This document shows positions 34,262-41,540 of a stretch of 57,735 bases of DNA, piece after piece. The first letter of the stretch is position 1. Each line of letters begins with the position of its first letter. The DNA comes from Rhodococcus jostii NBRC 16295 (GTDB lineage Bacteria > Actinomycetota > Actinomycetes > Mycobacteriales > Mycobacteriaceae): NCBI RefSeq assembly GCF_001894825.1, contig NZ_BCWY01000063.1, positions 1 to 57,735 of the forward strand, given 5' to 3'. The notes beneath the pieces were generated by a model that saw only the letters and a list, made by a program, of their open reading frames with translations, ran no database searches and was not told where the DNA came from. A program made the translations under genes and the position numbers.

Positions 34262-36538
34262 TCATGTGGGGACGTGGTCCAGGTAGGACACACCGGTCGA
34301 GGTGATCTCGAGTACGCGCGCGGACGGAATGTCGAAGAACATTCCCGCGACGCGTACTCGGCCCTCGGCCGCCGCTGCGCCGACGAGGGGATGGCGCCCG
34401 AGGGTTTGCACCTGGACCGCCACGTTCACCATGCCGAGCTGGTCGACCTCGTCGAATCCGAGTTCGGCTGCGGCACGCGCCACGGGATGACCGCTGTCGA
34501 ACGCCTTCCGGCTCGGTTGCGCGAACGTGAGCCACTGCTCGACGGCGTCGCGATCCGACGCCTCCGCCCCACCGGGCGCACTCGCCAGCACGGCCTTCAT
34601 CGCACCGCAGCCGGAGTGGCCGCACACGATCACCGAGCTGACCTCGAGTTCGTCGAGCGCGAACGCCAGTCCCGCCTCCACGGAGACGTCCTGCCTGCCG
34701 GTCGGCACGAGGTTGCCCACGTTGCGCACCGTGAACAGGTCGCCGGGACCGCTGCTCGTGATCACGTTCGGGACGATGCGTGAATCGGAGCAGGTGAGGA
34801 ACAGGGAGTCGGGGCGCTGCCCGTCCCGCAGTTCGTCGAGGTGCGGCTGCAGCTGCGCCGCGTTGCGTCGGTGGTATTCCGACACTCCCGCGAGGACGGG
34901 CCGGAGCGCCGCCGGTGTGGTGTTCTCGTCGGTGTCGGTGTGCCGCGGCTGCCAGCTCTTCCATGGGGCGAACCCGCGGGGGCTCGCCACCCCGATGCCG
35001 CGGCGGGGCGGCGACGCACCGACCTCGGCCATGTCGACGGGACCGAGCGCGTCGATCACGACCGTTCCGCCCTTGTTCTCGTGGTGACGCTTCCAGTCGT
35101 CGATCGCTTCGAACATGGCGTGGTCGAGGAAGTCGACCGCCAGTTCCACGGTGACGTGCGCACCCTCGGGCACCTTCGCGAGCAGTCCGGTCAGTGCGGG
35201 CATGGACAGGAAGCTGCACGACCCCTCGACGGTCACGCGCCACCGCCCGGAGTCTTCGGAGCCGACCGGCTCGGCCCGCATCTTGGGATGGATGACCCGC
35301 CACAGCAACAGGACCACTGCGAGTGCGAGACCGATGATGACGCCCTCGAGGAGGTTGAGGAAGACGACGCCGCCGACGGTGACGCCGTACACCCACAGGT
35401 CACCGGTGCGCCGCGCGGTACGCAAGTGGGCGAGTTTGACGAGCTGGATGCCGATCACGATGAGGAGGCCGGCGAGCGCTGCCATCGGGATCTGCTCGAC
35501 GAGACCGGTGAGCAGGGCCGCGAAGACGAGGATCCACACTCCGTGCAGGATGGCGGACGCCCGGGTGCGTGCCCCGGCGGCGACGTTGGTGGAGCTGCGC
35601 ACGATGACACCGGTGACCGGCAGGCCACCGATGAGACCCGAGATCATGTTGGCCGAGCCCTGACCGACGAGTTCGCGGTTGAACTCCGAACGTGTCCCGC
35701 CGTGCATCTTGTCGACGGCGACCGCGGACAGCAGACTCTCGACGCTGGCGATCAGCGCGACGGTGAGGACACCGGTGGCCACGGCGAGCCACGGCCCGTC
35801 CGGCATGGAGGGCAGTGCCACGGCGTCGAACAGGGAGCCGTCCAACGTGATTCGATCGATGTCGAGCGGGAAGGACAGGGACAGAACGGTGGCGGCGACG
35901 ACGGCCACCAGTGGTCCGGGGAGCACCCGGAGTTTGCCGGGGATCTTCTTCCAGAACAGCAGGACGACGATGACGACCGATCCGACGAGGACGTCGCCGT
36001 ACCGGGCGGACGTGAGCTGCCCGGGGAGTTGCGTGATGTTCTCGACGGTCGAGCTGTGTGAGCTCCCACCGAGGAGGACGTGAATCTGCTGGAGCGCGAT
36101 CGTGATTCCGATTCCGGCCAGCATGGCGTGGACCACGACCGGGGCGATGGCCAGTGCGGCACGCGCAATTCGGCTGAGCCCGAAGATGATTTGGAGGAGA
36201 CCGGCCGCGACGGTGATCGCGCACGTGGACTTCCAGCCGAAGGTGGCGACCAATTCTGCTACCACCACGGTCAATCCGGCGGCTGGACCGCTGACCTGGA
36301 GCGGTGAGCCACCGATCGACCCTGCCACCACACCACCGACGATGGCGGCGATGAGGCCGGCCATGATCGGCGCGTCGGACGCGATCGCGATACCGAGCGA
36401 GAGGGGCAGGGCGACGAGGAAGACGACGAGTGACGCGGGCAGGTCGTATCGCGCGTTATTTCGGAACCTTTCACTGAGGGTCGGTCCGGGGGCGGGGGCA
36501 CCGGATGGGGGTGCTTTCTCGTTCTCGAGGATCGACAT
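34262..36538 (-). CDS. SulP anion transporter fused to STAS and beta-carbonic anhydrase domains
   Basis: 758-aa inner-membrane fusion, like mycobacterial Rv3273. Residues ~25-420 are a SulP transporter (YDLPASLVVFLVALPLSLGIAIAS; GSIGGSPLQVSGPAAGLTVVVAEL; GQGSANMISGLIGGLPVTGVIVRSS). Residues ~430-525 form a STAS-like domain (VTVELAVDFLDHAMFEAIDDW). Residues ~555-755 are a beta-carbonic anhydrase with zinc/catalytic motifs LTCSDSRIVPN (Cys ~582, Asp-Arg dyad) and VCGHSGCGAMKA (His ~640, Cys ~643). The architecture suggests bicarbonate uptake coupled to CO2/HCO3- interconversion at the cytosolic face; sulfate transport cannot be excluded. ATG 36538. It diverges from a gamma-class carbonic-anhydrase-like gene. 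Confidence 0.92.
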   Translation of the reverse strand: MSILENEKAPPSGAPAPGPTLSERFRNNARYDLPASLVVFLVALPLSLGIAIASDAPIMAGLIAAIVGGVVAGSIGGSPLQVSGPAAGLTVVVAELVATFGWKSTCAITVAAGLLQIIFGLSRIARAALAIAPVVVHAMLAGIGITIALQQIHVLLGGSSHSSTVENITQLPGQLTSARYGDVLVGSVVIVVLLFWKKIPGKLRVLPGPLVAVVAATVLSLSFPLDIDRITLDGSLFDAVALPSMPDGPWLAVATGVLTVALIASVESLLSAVAVDKMHGGTRSEFNRELVGQGSANMISGLIGGLPVTGVIVRSSTNVAAGARTRASAILHGVWILVFAALLTGLVEQIPMAALAGLLIVIGIQLVKLAHLRTARRTGDLWVYGVTVGGVVFLNLLEGVIIGLALAVVLLLWRVIHPKMRAEPVGSEDSGRWRVTVEGSCSFLSMPALTGLLAKVPEGAHVTVELAVDFLDHAMFEAIDDWKRHHENKGGTVVIDALGPVDMAEVGASPPRRGIGVASPRGFAPWKSWQPRHTDTDENTTPAALRPVLAGVSEYHRRNAAQLQPHLDELRDGQRPDSLFLTCSDSRIVPNVITSSGPGDLFTVRNVGNLVPTGRQDVSVEAGLAFALDELEVSSVIVCGHSGCGAMKAVLASAPGGAEASDRDAVEQWLTFAQPSRKAFDSGHPVARAAAELGFDEVDQLGMVNVAVQVQTLGRHPLVGAAAAEGRVRVAGMFFDIPSARVLEITSTGVSYLDHVPT

Positions 36539-36880
36539 GTCGTCACCTTACGGGCGGAGAACGACGAAACGCCCGAAACGGACGCGATCTTGTGGCATGT
36601 GTCACTGTGGCAGCATTATTCGCACAGTTGAATCGAAAACTATTGGACAACAGTCCATTACATGAAGATTAAAGTACACAAAGTTCACCGCGACCGACGC
36701 CGCGCTGTGAGACGTGCCGGTCAGCCTTGGAAAGACGTCGGCACGATGGCGATGCGTACTGCCCCAGCCAGGTCGGTAGCAGTCACAATTGGCAATGCGC
36801 GGAGTCCGCTCCACACGACAATGGACGACAGGACGCTGCGCAGTGCAGCAGGAGTCCAATCTCGACAGGAGGAGAACACG
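36539..36880 (+). promoter_or_regulatory. 342-bp divergent region with two small inverted repeats
   Basis: Contains an AT-rich stretch (about 36600-36690), unusual for this window and the likely promoter zone. TGGAC-AACA-GTCCA lies at 36644-36657, and CGTGCCG/CGGCACG (36713-36719, 36739-36745) could fold in the 5' leader of the plus-strand gene. The frame of the downstream gene is open back to ATG 36662, but that extension lacks family similarity, so it is treated as leader. Confidence 0.4.
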
Positions 36881-37423
36881 GTGAGAGAACCACACGTCGT
36901 TGCGATCAATGGAAGTTCGCCGCGCGCGGAGAAGACCACCTGGGTCGCGCCCACGGCCGCGGTGATCGGCGCCGCAACCCTCGGCGCGGAGGCCAGCGTC
37001 TGGTACGGCGCCGTGCTGCGGGCCGATTGTGATTCCATCACCCTCGGCGAGGGAAGCAACATCCAGGACGGAGTGGCTGTTCACGTCGACCCGGGCTTCC
37101 CCGTCGTCGTCGGCCGGGACGTCAGCGTGGGACACAACGCCGTCCTGCACGGCTGCACCGTGGAGGACGGCGCCCTCGTCGGTATGGGTGCCACGATCCT
37201 CAACGGCGCGGTGATCGGCGCACAGTCGCTGATCGCGGCAGGCGCGCTGGTGCTGGAAGGAACCCGAGTTCCGCCGCGGTCACTCGTCGCCGGCGTGCCC
37301 GCAAAGGTTCGCCGAGAACTCACCGACGACGAGGTGGCCCACAACGCCGCCAATGCCGCGGTCTACCGTCAACTGGCGCAGCAACATCGATCGGCGCAGG
37401 TCACCGCCCTCGACATCGCCTGA
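36881..37423 (+). CDS. Gamma-carbonic-anhydrase-like left-handed beta-helix protein
   Basis: 180-aa hexapeptide-repeat protein of the gamma-CA/YrdA/PaaY family. Repeats run from WVAPTAAVIGAATLGAEASVWYGAVLR. Three zinc-ligand histidines are in the expected places: VAVHVDPG (H ~67), SVGHNAVLHG (two His, ~84-89). The active-site acids typical of Cam are not clearly present, so enzymatic hydration of CO2 is uncertain; many relatives are thioesterase-like or unknown. GTG 36881 has AGGAGG 8 nt upstream. Divergent from the SulP-beta-CA fusion, hinting at common inorganic-carbon or pH physiology. Confidence 0.87.
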   Translation: MREPHVVAINGSSPRAEKTTWVAPTAAVIGAATLGAEASVWYGAVLRADCDSITLGEGSNIQDGVAVHVDPGFPVVVGRDVSVGHNAVLHGCTVEDGALVGMGATILNGAVIGAQSLIAAGALVLEGTRVPPRSLVAGVPAKVRRELTDDEVAHNAANAAVYRQLAQQHRSAQVTALDIA

Positions 37424-37472
37424 GTGACTCAGTCGTGCGGGCTCCCGTGAACACAAGGCCTTCGCCGCGCGC

Positions 37473-37931
37473 TCAGCGCACCCGCGGGGTCTTGCGGGTG
37501 CTCACGGCGATGCGATTCCACGCATTGATCATGAGCACCAGCGAGATGAGCTGAGCCAGTTCGGTCTCGTCGAAGTACTCCTCGGCCTCCTCGTACACCG
37601 AGTCGGGGACGAAGCCGTCGGTCAGCACGGTGATCGCCTCGGCGAGCGCGAACGCCGCGCGCTCCCTGTCGGTGTACAGGCCGTGCGCTTCCTCCCACGC
37701 GCCCAGCAGGTACAGCTTCTGTTCGGAGATGCCGATCCTGCGGGCGTCGGCGGTGTGCATGTCGATGCACCACGCGCAGTGGTTGATCTGGGAGCAGCGG
37801 GTGAGTACCAGCTCGACCAGTTCCGGATCCAGGCCCTGCCGTGCTGCGGCGTCGAGGGCGATCATCGCCTTGTAGACGGCGGGTGCCTTGCGGGCGAGAT
37901 CGACTCGGGTCGTGCGCTCTGTCGTGGTCAT
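37473..37931 (-). CDS. Carboxymuconolactone decarboxylase/AhpD-family protein
   Basis: 152-aa all-helical alkylhydroperoxidase-like protein. The redox motif is QINHCAWCIDMHTADAR: C-x-x-C (residues ~59-62) with His four residues on, the AhpD proton-relay layout. The C-terminal half ISLVLMINAWNRIAVSTR is typical of AhpD-like members that act in peroxide defence. ATG 37931 chosen because the protein family begins at MTTTERTTRVD-like positions; the longer start lacks similarity. It diverges from a MocR-type regulator by 50 bp, a recurrent pairing in actinobacteria, suggesting MocR control. Confidence 0.88.
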   Translation of the reverse strand: MTTTERTTRVDLARKAPAVYKAMIALDAAARQGLDPELVELVLTRCSQINHCAWCIDMHTADARRIGISEQKLYLLGAWEEAHGLYTDRERAAFALAEAITVLTDGFVPDSVYEEAEEYFDETELAQLISLVLMINAWNRIAVSTRKTPRVR

Positions 37932-37981
37932 ACGAAGAACAGTAGGCGCGCAATAGCCCATCTCCGTGGTTCAATTCATCC

Positions 37982-39391
37982 ATGGAATCTTGGGCCAATT
38001 CGGGCCTGGGCCGCGACCTGCACCTGGAGCTCACGGCGTCCGGCAGGACGCGCTCGTCCGGGGTGCGCGCACACCTGATCTCGGCGCTGCGCGAGTCGAT
38101 TCGCTCGGGACGGCTCGTCGCCGGCACCACCCTGCCACCCTCCCGCACCCTGGCGCTCGACCTCGGCGTCGCCCGCAACACCGTCGCCGAGGCGTACTCC
38201 GAACTGGTGGCGGAGGGCTGGCTCACCGCCCGGCAAGGGTCGGGGACCCGGGTCGCCGACCGCGTGGGCGAGGCGCCGCGTCGCACACGCACCCCGGCCG
38301 CCACCGTCGCACGTCCGACTCTGAGCCTGATGCCCGGCTCGCCCGATGTCGCGGAGTTCCCTCGTGCCGCCTGGATGACGTCGGCCCGCCGGGCGCTCAC
38401 CGCGGCGCCCAACGACGCGTTCGGCCCCGGCGATCCCCGCGGGCGCACCGAACTCCGCAACGCCCTCGCCGAATATCTCTCTCGCGCAAGAGGAGTGCGC
38501 ACCGATCCCGACCGCATCGTGGTCAGCGCGAGCTCGGGCCACGGGCTGTGGCTGCTCGCCCGCGCCGTGCAGGGACCGATGGCCGTCGAGGGATACGGGC
38601 TGCACCTGCACCGTGAACTTCTCGGCGACGCCGGAGTCGCCACTGTCCCCCTGCAGCTCGACACCCGCGGAGCGCAGCCCCCGGATGCGACGGGGCAACG
38701 CCTGTCGGCGTGCCTGCTCACCCCGGCTCATCAATTCCCCACCGGCGGGCCGCTTCATCCCGACAGGAGAACGGCTTTCGTGGAATGGGCGCGCACGACG
38801 GGTGGGATCGTGATCGAGGACGACTACGACGGCGAGTTCCGGTACGACCGTCAACCTGTCGGCGCCCTGCAGGGTCTGGCCCCCGACCGGGTGGTGTATC
38901 TGGGCACGGTGAGCAAATCCCTTTCCCCCGCGATCCGGGTGGGGTGGATGGTGCTGCCGGAACGCCTCATCGACGACGTCCTGGCAGTCAAGGGTGTGTA
39001 CGAGCGATGGGTCAGCGCGACGGACCAGCTCACCCTGGCCGACTTCATCGAACGGGGCGCGTTCGATCGGCACGTCCGCAGGATGCGCACCCTGTACCGC
39101 CGCCGGCGCGACACCCTCGTCGAGACCCTCGCCGCCCGCGCACCCCACGTGCACGTCACCGGCATCGCGGCCGGGTTGCATGCCGTCCTCGAACTTCCGA
39201 CCGGGACGGAGGCGGCCACCCTCGAGCGGGCCGCGTCCCTCGGTCTCGCGGTGGAGGGTCTGCGCACGTTCCGTCATCCCGACGGTCCCGCGAACCGGCC
39301 CGACGGGCTCGTCGTCGGCTACAGCACACCGTCGTCCGCGCGGTTCTCGGCCACGCTCGACGCCCTGTGCCGCGCGCTGCCCACTGGGTGA
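37982..39391 (+). CDS. MocR/PdxR-type GntR regulator with aminotransferase domain
   Basis: 469-aa chimeric transcription factor. A GntR winged helix occupies residues ~25-95 (GVRAHLISALRESIRSGRLVAGTTLPPSRTLALDLGVARNTVAEAYSELVAEGWL). The rest is a fold-type-I aminotransferase-like domain with the PLP-binding lysine in YLGTVSKSLSPAIRVGW (K ~311) and the Asp/Tyr cofactor contacts in IVIEDDYDGEFRY. Such proteins sense PLP or an amino compound. ATG 37982 is within 50 bp of the divergent AhpD-like gene, the likely target. PdxR proper controls pdxST, which is absent here. Confidence 0.9.
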   Translation: MESWANSGLGRDLHLELTASGRTRSSGVRAHLISALRESIRSGRLVAGTTLPPSRTLALDLGVARNTVAEAYSELVAEGWLTARQGSGTRVADRVGEAPRRTRTPAATVARPTLSLMPGSPDVAEFPRAAWMTSARRALTAAPNDAFGPGDPRGRTELRNALAEYLSRARGVRTDPDRIVVSASSGHGLWLLARAVQGPMAVEGYGLHLHRELLGDAGVATVPLQLDTRGAQPPDATGQRLSACLLTPAHQFPTGGPLHPDRRTAFVEWARTTGGIVIEDDYDGEFRYDRQPVGALQGLAPDRVVYLGTVSKSLSPAIRVGWMVLPERLIDDVLAVKGVYERWVSATDQLTLADFIERGAFDRHVRRMRTLYRRRRDTLVETLAARAPHVHVTGIAAGLHAVLELPTGTEAATLERAASLGLAVEGLRTFRHPDGPANRPDGLVVGYSTPSSARFSATLDALCRALPTG

Positions 39392-39434
39392 GCGGAATTT
39401 CCTATGGGACTGGTCGGAATGCGTGTCGTGCGGT

Positions 39435-39440
39435 TACAGT
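39435..39440 (+). promoter_or_regulatory. -10 element placing transcription start at a leaderless GTG
   Basis: TACAGT matches TANNNT and ends 7 nt before GTG 39448, the spacing expected if transcription starts at or one base from the first codon. No Shine-Dalgarno sequence precedes GTG 39448. The call is inference from spacing. Confidence 0.55.
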
Positions 39441-39447
39441 CTCATCC

Positions 39448-39546
39448 GTGACCGAATCCCGTGTGATCGACTCAGGCGAGCTGCTGACGCGGCGCCGCCA
39501 TGTCGATTTCGCGCTGGTGTGTACCTCGGGGTGTCCGATCTCCTGA
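39448..39546 (+). CDS. Cys-containing leader peptide of the sulfur operon (32 aa, probably leaderless)
   Basis: The reading frame GTG 39448 to TGA 39544-39546 encodes 32 residues with the core LLTRRRHVDFALVC and two cysteines at positions 25 and 29, both using TGT, which is rare in this GC-rich genome (TGT at 39520-39522 and 39532-39534). R-R-H-V-D-like short peptides with C-terminal Cys ahead of sulfur genes are, as I recall, a feature of actinobacterial cysteine-responsive leaders. It is followed by two hairpins and then the osmC-metY operon. It probably reports Cys-tRNA charging by ribosome pausing rather than acting as a protein. Confidence 0.7.
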   Translation: MTESRVIDSGELLTRRRHVDFALVCTSGCPIS

Positions 39547-39590
39547 TCGGACCCGTCCCGGCGTGATCGTCTCCACGCCGGGTTCTTCCT
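39533..39590 (+). terminator. Two consecutive hairpins forming a candidate attenuator
   Basis: Hairpin 1: GTCCGATC (39533-39540) / GATCGGAC (39545-39552), TCCT loop; it covers the last Cys codon and the stop of the leader ORF. Hairpin 2: CCCGGCGTG (39557-39565) / CACGCCGGG (39574-39582), 8-nt loop, followed by TTCTTCCT, resembling an intrinsic terminator. Both stems are perfect. Translation of the leader would compete with hairpin 1. An explicit antiterminator pairing was not found, so the switch mechanism is open. Confidence 0.65.
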
Positions 39591-39623
39591 GCACACCCAC
39601 GTTTTCGAAGGATTCGTATTCAC

Positions 39624-40151
39624 GTGACCACTGCATCCGTTTCACATCTTGCGTCCGTCATCGGCGCCACCCGCGACGCCGTCTCCCAGGATTCCGCGAA
39701 CGCTCACGTCGTCTTCCGCGCCTCCGCCGAGGCACACGACGCCGTCGCGAGCACCGTGTCGCTCGGCAAGTACAGCGTGGAGGTGGACGAGCCACCGGCG
39801 CTCGGCGGCGACCACTCCGCCGCCAATCCGGTGGAGTACTACCTCGCTTCACTACTGTCCTGCCAGGTGGTGACCTACCGCTTCTGGGCCGAGAAGCTCG
39901 GCATCCGCGTCGACGACATCTCGGCGCGCGCGGAGGGCGATCTCGACGTGCGCGGGTTCTTCGGCTTCGACGACGCCGTCCGTCCCGGGTTCGGCGAAGT
40001 GCGGGTCGTCGTGACGCTGACCGGCCCGGAATCGCAGGAGCGCTACCTCGCACTGCAGGAAGCCGTCGATGCGCACTGCCCCGTCCTCGACCTGACCCGG
40101 AACCAGACCCCGGTCCACACCGTGGTCGAAACACTCACCGGCGACAACTGA
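39624..40151 (+). CDS. OsmC-family protein
   Basis: 175-aa OsmC/Ohr-like protein. The two conserved cysteines of the fold are present in YLASLLSCQVVTYRF (~78) and AVDAHCPVLDL (~152), with the fold's NPVEYYLASL helix. The classical members reduce organic hydroperoxides; others bind or transfer sulfur or process thiols. GTG 39624 has AAGGA about 11 nt upstream. It is the first full gene after the Cys leader and hairpins and lies 40 bp before metY, so it is likely involved in sulfur metabolism or protection against reactive sulfur/peroxide; this context argument is inference. Confidence 0.87.
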   Translation: MTTASVSHLASVIGATRDAVSQDSANAHVVFRASAEAHDAVASTVSLGKYSVEVDEPPALGGDHSAANPVEYYLASLLSCQVVTYRFWAEKLGIRVDDISARAEGDLDVRGFFGFDDAVRPGFGEVRVVVTLTGPESQERYLALQEAVDAHCPVLDLTRNQTPVHTVVETLTGDN

Positions 40152-40191
40152 TTCACCACATCCACCTCACCGAATCCGGAGGACACCACTC

Positions 40192-41493
40192 GTGACCGAG
40201 ACTATCGATCCCACTGTCAACTGGTCGTTCGAGACCAAGCAGATCCACGCCGGGCAGACATCCGACGCGACTACCAAGGCGCGGGCGCTGCCGATCTACC
40301 AGACCACCTCGTACACGTTCGACAGCACCGATCACGCTGCCGCCCTGTTCGGTCTGGCCGAGCCGGGCAACATCTACACCCGGATCATGAACCCCACGCA
40401 GGACGCGGTCGAGCAGCGCATCGCCGCCCTCGAAGGCGGCGTCGCCGCCCTGCTCCTGTCCTCGGGTCAGGCCGCGGAAACCTTTGCGGTGCTGAACCTC
40501 GCGGAGGCGGGCGACCACATCGTCTCCAGCCCGTACCTGTACGGCGGCACCTACAACCTCTTCCACTACACGCTGCCCAAGCTCGGCATCGAGGTCTCGT
40601 TCGTCGAAGACCCCGACGACCTCGAACAGTGGCGCAGCGCCGTCCGCCCGAACACCAAGGCGTTCTACGGTGAGACGATCGCCAACCCGAAGAACCACAT
40701 CCTGGACATCCCGGGCATCTCGAAGGTGGGTCACGACAACGGGATCCCGCTGATCGTGGACAACACGGTGGCCACCCCGTACCTGCTGCAGCCGCTGAAG
40801 CACGGTGCCGACATCGTGGTGCACTCGGCCACCAAGTACCTCGGTGGTCACGGCACGGCGATCGCCGGAGTCATCGTCGACGGCGGCACGTTCGACTGGA
40901 CCCAGGGCCGGCACGCGGGCTTCACCACTCCGGACCCGAGCTACCACGGTGTCGTCTTCGCGGACCTCGGTGCACCGGCCTACGCACTGAAGGCGCGCGT
41001 GCAGTTGCTGCGCGACCTCGGTTCCGCGGTCGCCCCGTTCAACGCGTTCCTCATCGCGCAGGGCATCGAGACCCTCAGCCTGCGCGTGGAGCGGCACGTC
41101 GCCAACGCGCAGAAGGTGGCGGAGTTCCTCGAGGCGCGCCCGGAGGTCACGTCCGTGGCCTACGCCGGTCTGCCGTCCTCTCAGTGGCACGAGCGCGCAC
41201 GGCAGCTCACGCCGAAGGGTGCCGGGGCGATCGTGACGTTCGAACTGGCCGGCGGTGTCGATGCCGGGAAGAAGTTCGTCAACGCGCTCACTCTGCACAG
41301 CCACGTCGCGAACATCGGCGACGTGCGCTCGCTCGTGATCCACCCCGCGTCGACGACGCACTCGCAGCTCACCCCGGAGGAGCAGCTCGCTGCCGGTGTG
41401 ACGCCCGGACTGGTCCGGCTCGCCGTCGGCATCGAGGGGATCGACGACATCCTCGCCGACCTCGAGACCGGATTCGCCGCGGCCGCACTCTGA
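40192..41493 (+). CDS. metY: O-acetylhomoserine (thiol)-lyase / sulfhydrylase
   Basis: 433-aa PLP enzyme of the Cys/Met metabolism family that forms homocysteine from O-acetylhomoserine and sulfide. N-terminus FETKQIHAGQTSDATTKARALPIYQTTSYTF is diagnostic; YTRIMNPTQDAVEQRIAALEGG contacts PLP phosphate; the Schiff-base Lys lies in VVHSATKYLGGHGTAI (K ~215); the end LVRLAVGIEGIDDILADL is conserved. GTG 40192 has GGAGGA about 8 nt upstream. It is in the osmC operon under the Cys leader, so it would be induced when cysteine is short. A strong hairpin follows. Confidence 0.94.
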   Translation: MTETIDPTVNWSFETKQIHAGQTSDATTKARALPIYQTTSYTFDSTDHAAALFGLAEPGNIYTRIMNPTQDAVEQRIAALEGGVAALLLSSGQAAETFAVLNLAEAGDHIVSSPYLYGGTYNLFHYTLPKLGIEVSFVEDPDDLEQWRSAVRPNTKAFYGETIANPKNHILDIPGISKVGHDNGIPLIVDNTVATPYLLQPLKHGADIVVHSATKYLGGHGTAIAGVIVDGGTFDWTQGRHAGFTTPDPSYHGVVFADLGAPAYALKARVQLLRDLGSAVAPFNAFLIAQGIETLSLRVERHVANAQKVAEFLEARPEVTSVAYAGLPSSQWHERARQLTPKGAGAIVTFELAGGVDAGKKFVNALTLHSHVANIGDVRSLVIHPASTTHSQLTPEEQLAAGVTPGLVRLAVGIEGIDDILADLETGFAAAAL

Positions 41494-41501
41494 TCCGATG
41501 C

Positions 41502-41532
41502 CCGGGGTCGAGGCGTGCGCCTCGGCCCCCGG
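41502..41532 (+). terminator. GC-rich hairpin after metY, cut off by the IS insertion
   Basis: CGAGGCG (41509-41515) and CGCCTCG (41518-41524) pair around a 2-nt loop and are extended by GGGG (41504-41507) with CCCC (41526-41529). No T-run follows because the CTAG target of the insertion sequence begins 5 bp later, so any original T-tract would now be displaced by the element. Confidence 0.6.
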
Positions 41533-41540
41533 CGTCCTAG

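Noticed and set aside
36662..36880. N-terminal extension of the gamma-carbonic-anhydrase-like protein as coding
   Set aside because: AGGAGG before GTG 36881 and the family start argue for a leader; kept only as a low-interest observation.
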